Source: Johnsonella ignava ATCC 51276 (GTDB lineage Bacteria > Bacillota > Clostridia > Lachnospirales > Lachnospiraceae). From it: DNA of 64,000 nt. The notes beneath the pieces were generated by a model. It did not search any database. It worked only from the letters and a program-made list of their open reading frames with translations, and had not been told where the DNA came from. Positions 61,701 through 64,000 of this stretch are shown here, one piece after another. A program made the position numbers and the translations under genes. The DNA is taken from NCBI RefSeq assembly GCF_000235445.1, contig NZ_JH378832.1, positions 234,582 to 298,581 of the forward strand. Reading direction: 5' to 3'. How positions within the stretch are numbered: the first letter of the stretch is position 1; the number at the start of each line of letters is the position of its first letter.

Positions 61701-63854
61701 CGCCCCGTCATATTCACGTTTTGCAGAAATTCCTTTTGCATCAAACTCAATCATAACAACATTTCTGCCGTCATAGCCGTATCTTGTAAGGTTGCCTGCG
61801 GCATCATATATCTCTGTTAAATTATCGTTTCGGTCATAATTGAATTTTGTTGTGTTTCCGGCGGCATCCGTCTGACCTGTCAGTCTGCCAAGTCCGTCAT
61901 AGCTATATGAGGTTACACCGCCCTTTGCATCTGTCTTTGAAGTCAGTCTTCCTGCAAGGTCATATGACATGGAGGTTTTTGCACCTGAAGCATCAATTTT
62001 AAAAATCAATCTTCCTGAACTGTCATAACCGTAAGAAGTTGTATTTCCGGCTACATCCGTATCTGAAAGTATCCTTCCCATAGGATCTCTTTTTATTATT
62101 TCAGCTCTTCCAAAAGCATCGGTTGTTTTTATAAGATTGCCTGCAGGATCGTACTCATATGATGTCGAATATCCTCTTGCATCGGTTTCTTTTATACGTC
62201 TTCCAAGACTGTCATACTCATATGATATTCCCTTTTGTGCTCCGTCATTTATTATGCCTGTAAGCTGTCCGGCTTCATTATAGCTGTATGAAACTCCTGC
62301 ACCTGAGCCGTCCGACATATGAAGCGGATTTCCTAGTATACCGTATTCAAAGCTGCTTTTATGACCGTTTGCATCCGTTATACCTGTAAGCTTACCGTTT
62401 CCGTTATATTCATAAAGTATCTTTGCCCCTGTCGGGTCGGTTACGCTCTCAAGTTTTCCTGCCGCAGTATATGTATATGTCTGTGTATACCCATACATAC
62501 TTTGTGAAGTAAGCCTGCCTGCCGGATCATAGCTATATGTTGTTGTACTTCCTTCCGGAGCGGTGTAGCTTATTGCATTGCCTTTTTTATCATATGTATA
62601 CTGCTTTGATATATTTTCAGGAGTATTTTCTGAAATTATATTTTCATCATCATCATATTTAAAATCATATTTATTTCCAAGCGGATCCGTAAATGAAATG
62701 ATATTTCCGTTTTCATCATAAACCGTCCTTGTTATTGCACCGTCCGCAGTGCTTACCGAAACGGGCTTTGCAGGTATGCTTCCATACTCATATGACGACC
62801 ATGAATTGTCGGGATATGTTACTTTTATTATATTTCCTGCACTGTCATATTCAAATGATGTAGCCGCTCCGTTTTTATCGCTCTGTCGTATCCTCCTGTT
62901 GTTTTCATCATATTCATAAGTCTCGGTTCCCGAATTATCCGTCTGCGAGATTATACGGTTATTTTTATCGTATTTTACAACAACTTCAAGACCGCTGCTT
63001 CTTGTATATTTACTTGTTCTTTCAGCCCTGTTATAGCTGTACTCAAACTCTCCCATGCCCTCAACCTTCTGGTGGATTACACGGTTGTAGTTATCATAGG
63101 TGTTTGATATATACTCATTTTTATTTAAGTCGGTTACATTTATAAGAAGCCCTTTATTGTCATATGAATACATAAATGAATCGCCATCCGGATTTGTTAC
63201 TTTTACTAAAAGCCCGTTTTCATCGTATTCATATAAAACCTCCCTTTTGGCATCGTCCTGTACTTTATCTACAAGACCCTGCTCGTTATATGAAAGACTG
63301 ATCCGTTTTCCGGTTTTTGTGATACTTACAAGTCTGTCGCTCTCATCATAGGCATACATGGTCGGCGGTTCTCCCCACGGATCCGCTTTTATCAGGTTTC
63401 CTTTTTTATTAAATGTAAAACTTCCCTGTGAACCTGCTTCAAGTATATATCCGTCATCATTTTTTAAAACCTTCCATGATGAACCTGCCGCAGAGATATA
63501 TTCCTGCGTATTTCCCGAAGCTTCCTGCTTTGTATTTTCCTGCTCTGTATTTCCTTTTTCTACTTTTTCTTTCTTTGTAAATACGGATTTTCCTCCGCCG
63601 GGTGTATATACCGCTATATGAGGATCACGATCTATTAATCTATAATCATGGTCCGTACTCCATCCGTAACCGTGAAGGCTTTTTTCCCTTTCATTTGCAC
63701 TGCCTAAAGCATATGCAGGGGCACTTTCTTCATTTTCTATATCCCGTATATCCTGTATTTCCCCGTTTTTGCCTAAATCTCCGGTATTATCTATGCTGCC
63801 TGTACTGTGTTCATCATCTCCTGCCTTATCAGTTTTTTCCTGATAAATACGAAT
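58791..63854 (-). CDS. Rhs/YD-repeat protein with C-terminal Cys/His peptidase-like domain (5' part frameshifted and beyond window)
   Basis: At least 1522 residues from an internal ATG at 63359, and open in frame back to 63854. More than forty YD repeats (Y-x-Y-D-x-x-G-N/R-L) are followed by the Rhs core RYDNISGLYYAKARMYSADD and DPIKDGLNWYEYCKGNPNRY-TDPRGL, then a 207-residue variable C-terminus (about 59414 down to 58791). That domain has NCYAYAFDLVIN (Cys), NDYHWYRQDSDGTWSHKPG (His) and a late Asp, a pattern like papain-type peptidases; this is inference. Near the core, TPGGGKSVFTKK marks the usual plug region. Probably an exported antibacterial toxin or adhesin. A one-base shift at 63833-63838 separates it from its 5' part. 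Confidence 0.88.
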   Translation of the reverse strand: MRIYQEKTDKAGDDEHSTGSIDNTGDLGKNGEIQDIRDIENEESAPAYALGSANEREKSLHGYGWSTDHDYRLIDRDPHIAVYTPGGGKSVFTKKEKVEKGNTEQENTKQEASGNTQEYISAAGSSWKVLKNDDGYILEAGSQGSFTFNKKGNLIKADPWGEPPTMYAYDESDRLVSITKTGKRISLSYNEQGLVDKVQDDAKREVLYEYDENGLLVKVTNPDGDSFMYSYDNKGLLINVTDLNKNEYISNTYDNYNRVIHQKVEGMGEFEYSYNRAERTSKYTRSSGLEVVVKYDKNNRIISQTDNSGTETYEYDENNRRIRQSDKNGAATSFEYDSAGNIIKVTYPDNSWSSYEYGSIPAKPVSVSTADGAITRTVYDENGNIISFTDPLGNKYDFKYDDDENIISENTPENISKQYTYDKKGNAISYTAPEGSTTTYSYDPAGRLTSQSMYGYTQTYTYTAAGKLESVTDPTGAKILYEYNGNGKLTGITDANGHKSSFEYGILGNPLHMSDGSGAGVSYSYNEAGQLTGIINDGAQKGISYEYDSLGRRIKETDARGYSTSYEYDPAGNLIKTTDAFGRAEIIKRDPMGRILSDTDVAGNTTSYGYDSSGRLIFKIDASGAKTSMSYDLAGRLTSKTDAKGGVTSYSYDGLGRLTGQTDAAGNTTKFNYDRNDNLTEIYDAAGNLTRYGYDGRNVVMIEFDAKGISAKREYDGAGRIVSKANRTMGYDRYAYDPAGNLTEETNAAGGIVKYGYDGANRLSARTDEAGNTTKYSYTTEGVIDKITYPDESTKSFEYDENLNLIKVIDGMGNVTSYTYDALNRISARINPDGTSRIYSYDRAGNLEALTDEAGNRWEYGYDALGNKTFEKDPLGNTASYEYDKNSNLTKIILKGNSESTTFAGIPVMSGIKGAAEAADMNSIAGTAGFAESFKNIQNSKAKPQKTQITSYEYDVLDRPVKRTDAMGNTVSYEYDSVGNLIKKTDEEGGITSYEYDPNANLTKTVYPDGSINTFTYDGDNRLTGYTDPTGNTNFTRDALGRMTQAGSYSGSVRYEYDPVGNVTMVDGFMLKTHYTYDSMGRMTGIENKGMQNDTSKFSYEYNVAGEITRITKPDKSVEQRSYDVMGRLVKVDIDGIQSGIYQYDSTGNLKNKIENLSGVKIESEYKYDKNNRLIEEHILGADSKRSRYSYDGFGNIVNEYEEGSGKSAPVNTRYEYNSLNQLTKKVQSTSKENKQSAGSTAGINPDSGIDFGIGSAAGTLSGRNTSDSVFNYEYDKKGNLISLKEGGETVAYYKYGAAGRMIKASTKAGDIDYRYDALGHLVRSGYSDFTPNYISDIDIPFIEHIFGGGFGEKITHVYGPEGEAGTYADYRMYCLTKDRLGSTVMAKDTEGEVVSGTYYNSWGEAVNTYTKVGFEKSVLAVPSYTGHRYDNISGLYYAKARMYSADDKRFTSIDPIKDGLNWYEYCKGNPNRYTDPRGLMHSLCSPGYFEEREQILAERQQRALYSKKKNDDMPIPSNYAYRHSPEEYNKYFLDTTNCYAYAFDLVINPITKTPFYTRRQSEESNYEKAFALQPGLLSGQYSKYSLADALNSSNKGDELLLKMVRGDAEAIGLKFEKYNPNLSSGYAVLLVVNPNNDYHWYRQDSDGTWSHKPGSTKVIKGVENPKKDAKKRGYTHDLGFYYISKK

Positions 63855-64000
63855 TTATACCAAACGGCAGAGATTTATTTAAATCCTTTGTATCATTTAA
63901 GGCTGAGGCACTGCCGGGTGTAGCAATCCTTCCGGTATATTCAGGAGTTTTATACAGCCTGTTATATGTAAGTCCGCCTCCTCCGGCTATATAAAAGTCC
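63833..64000 (-). pseudogene. 5' continuation of the Rhs gene in the other frame (runs off the window)
   Basis: From the window edge the minus strand reads GGGGLTYNRLYKTPEYTGRI and on to FGINSYLSGKN-stop. Removing one A from the A6 run (T6 at 63833-63838) would join it in frame to YQEK/KTDKAGDDEHS of the main frame. The shift is a real lesion, slippage site or sequencing error. Confidence 0.6.

Noticed and set aside
59633..63359. Nucleotide repeats across the Rhs gene as a separate repeat array
   Set aside because: They are explained by the encoded YD protein repeats.

Overview
The window looks like chromosomal DNA of a low-GC, Gram-positive anaerobe of the Clostridia, most likely a Lachnospiraceae member (inference from gene content and AT-rich codon use). 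Supporting genes are the rpmE / DUF1385 / prmC / prfA block, the gdpP-like / rplI / dnaB block, paired glgC and glgD, mecA, a DUF1858 protein, a 2[4Fe-4S] ferredoxin and many lipoprotein or signal-peptide surface proteins. Most genes lie on the minus strand. I found no rRNA, tRNA or CRISPR.

Layout. 0-6 kb: larB (cut by the window edge), mscL, a candidate structured small RNA, pyrC, an MBL hydrolase and an amino-acid ABC importer whose promoter -10 lies inside a perfect 26-bp palindrome. 6.2-13.5 kb: a surface-protein locus. It has a secreted BspA-type leucine-rich repeat protein, then a 1141-residue secreted protein (cell-wall-binding repeats, calcium-binding TSP3-like repeats, vWA domain, variable-looking C-terminal domain), then four tandem copies of a ~125-residue four-helix membrane protein. 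Each membrane-protein copy is preceded by an intact, frameshifted, deleted or residual copy of the C-terminal domain. This looks like a polymorphic toxin tip with an array of toxin/immunity cassettes. 14.5-24.9 kb: housekeeping genes (prfA, prmC, rpmE, YitT, phospholipase C-like, DUF5711, pgi, mtnN). 25-29.8 kb: an AraC regulator divergent from a heterodimeric ABC exporter-fold pair. 29.9-43.6 kb: plsC, trmL, an AIR-synthase-like protein, a VanW protein, nth, dCMP deaminase, tsaC, asnA, GH18, mecA, a DUF1858 protein, a GH114-like lipoprotein and ferredoxin.

43.6-51.3 kb: a TetR-controlled cluster of two ABC exporter-fold proteins plus a complete ECF transporter (S, T and double ATPase). A 29/30-nt direct repeat bounds it; one copy is the right arm of the ferredoxin terminator and the other abuts the 3' end of dnaB, which suggests an inserted island. 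51.3-57.6 kb: dnaB, rplI, a GdpP-like phosphodiesterase, glgD and glgC. 57.7-58.3 kb: a decayed insertion sequence with 18-bp terminal inverted repeats. 58.4-64 kb: a giant Rhs/YD-repeat protein running off the window, with a C-terminal Cys/His peptidase-like domain and a membrane-anchored downstream protein as candidate immunity partner.

The most notable theme is the two polymorphic-toxin-like loci, one built on a vWA/TSP3 carrier and one on an Rhs carrier. Homopolymer frameshifts are found in both and in a nearby gene remnant, while the housekeeping genes are intact.
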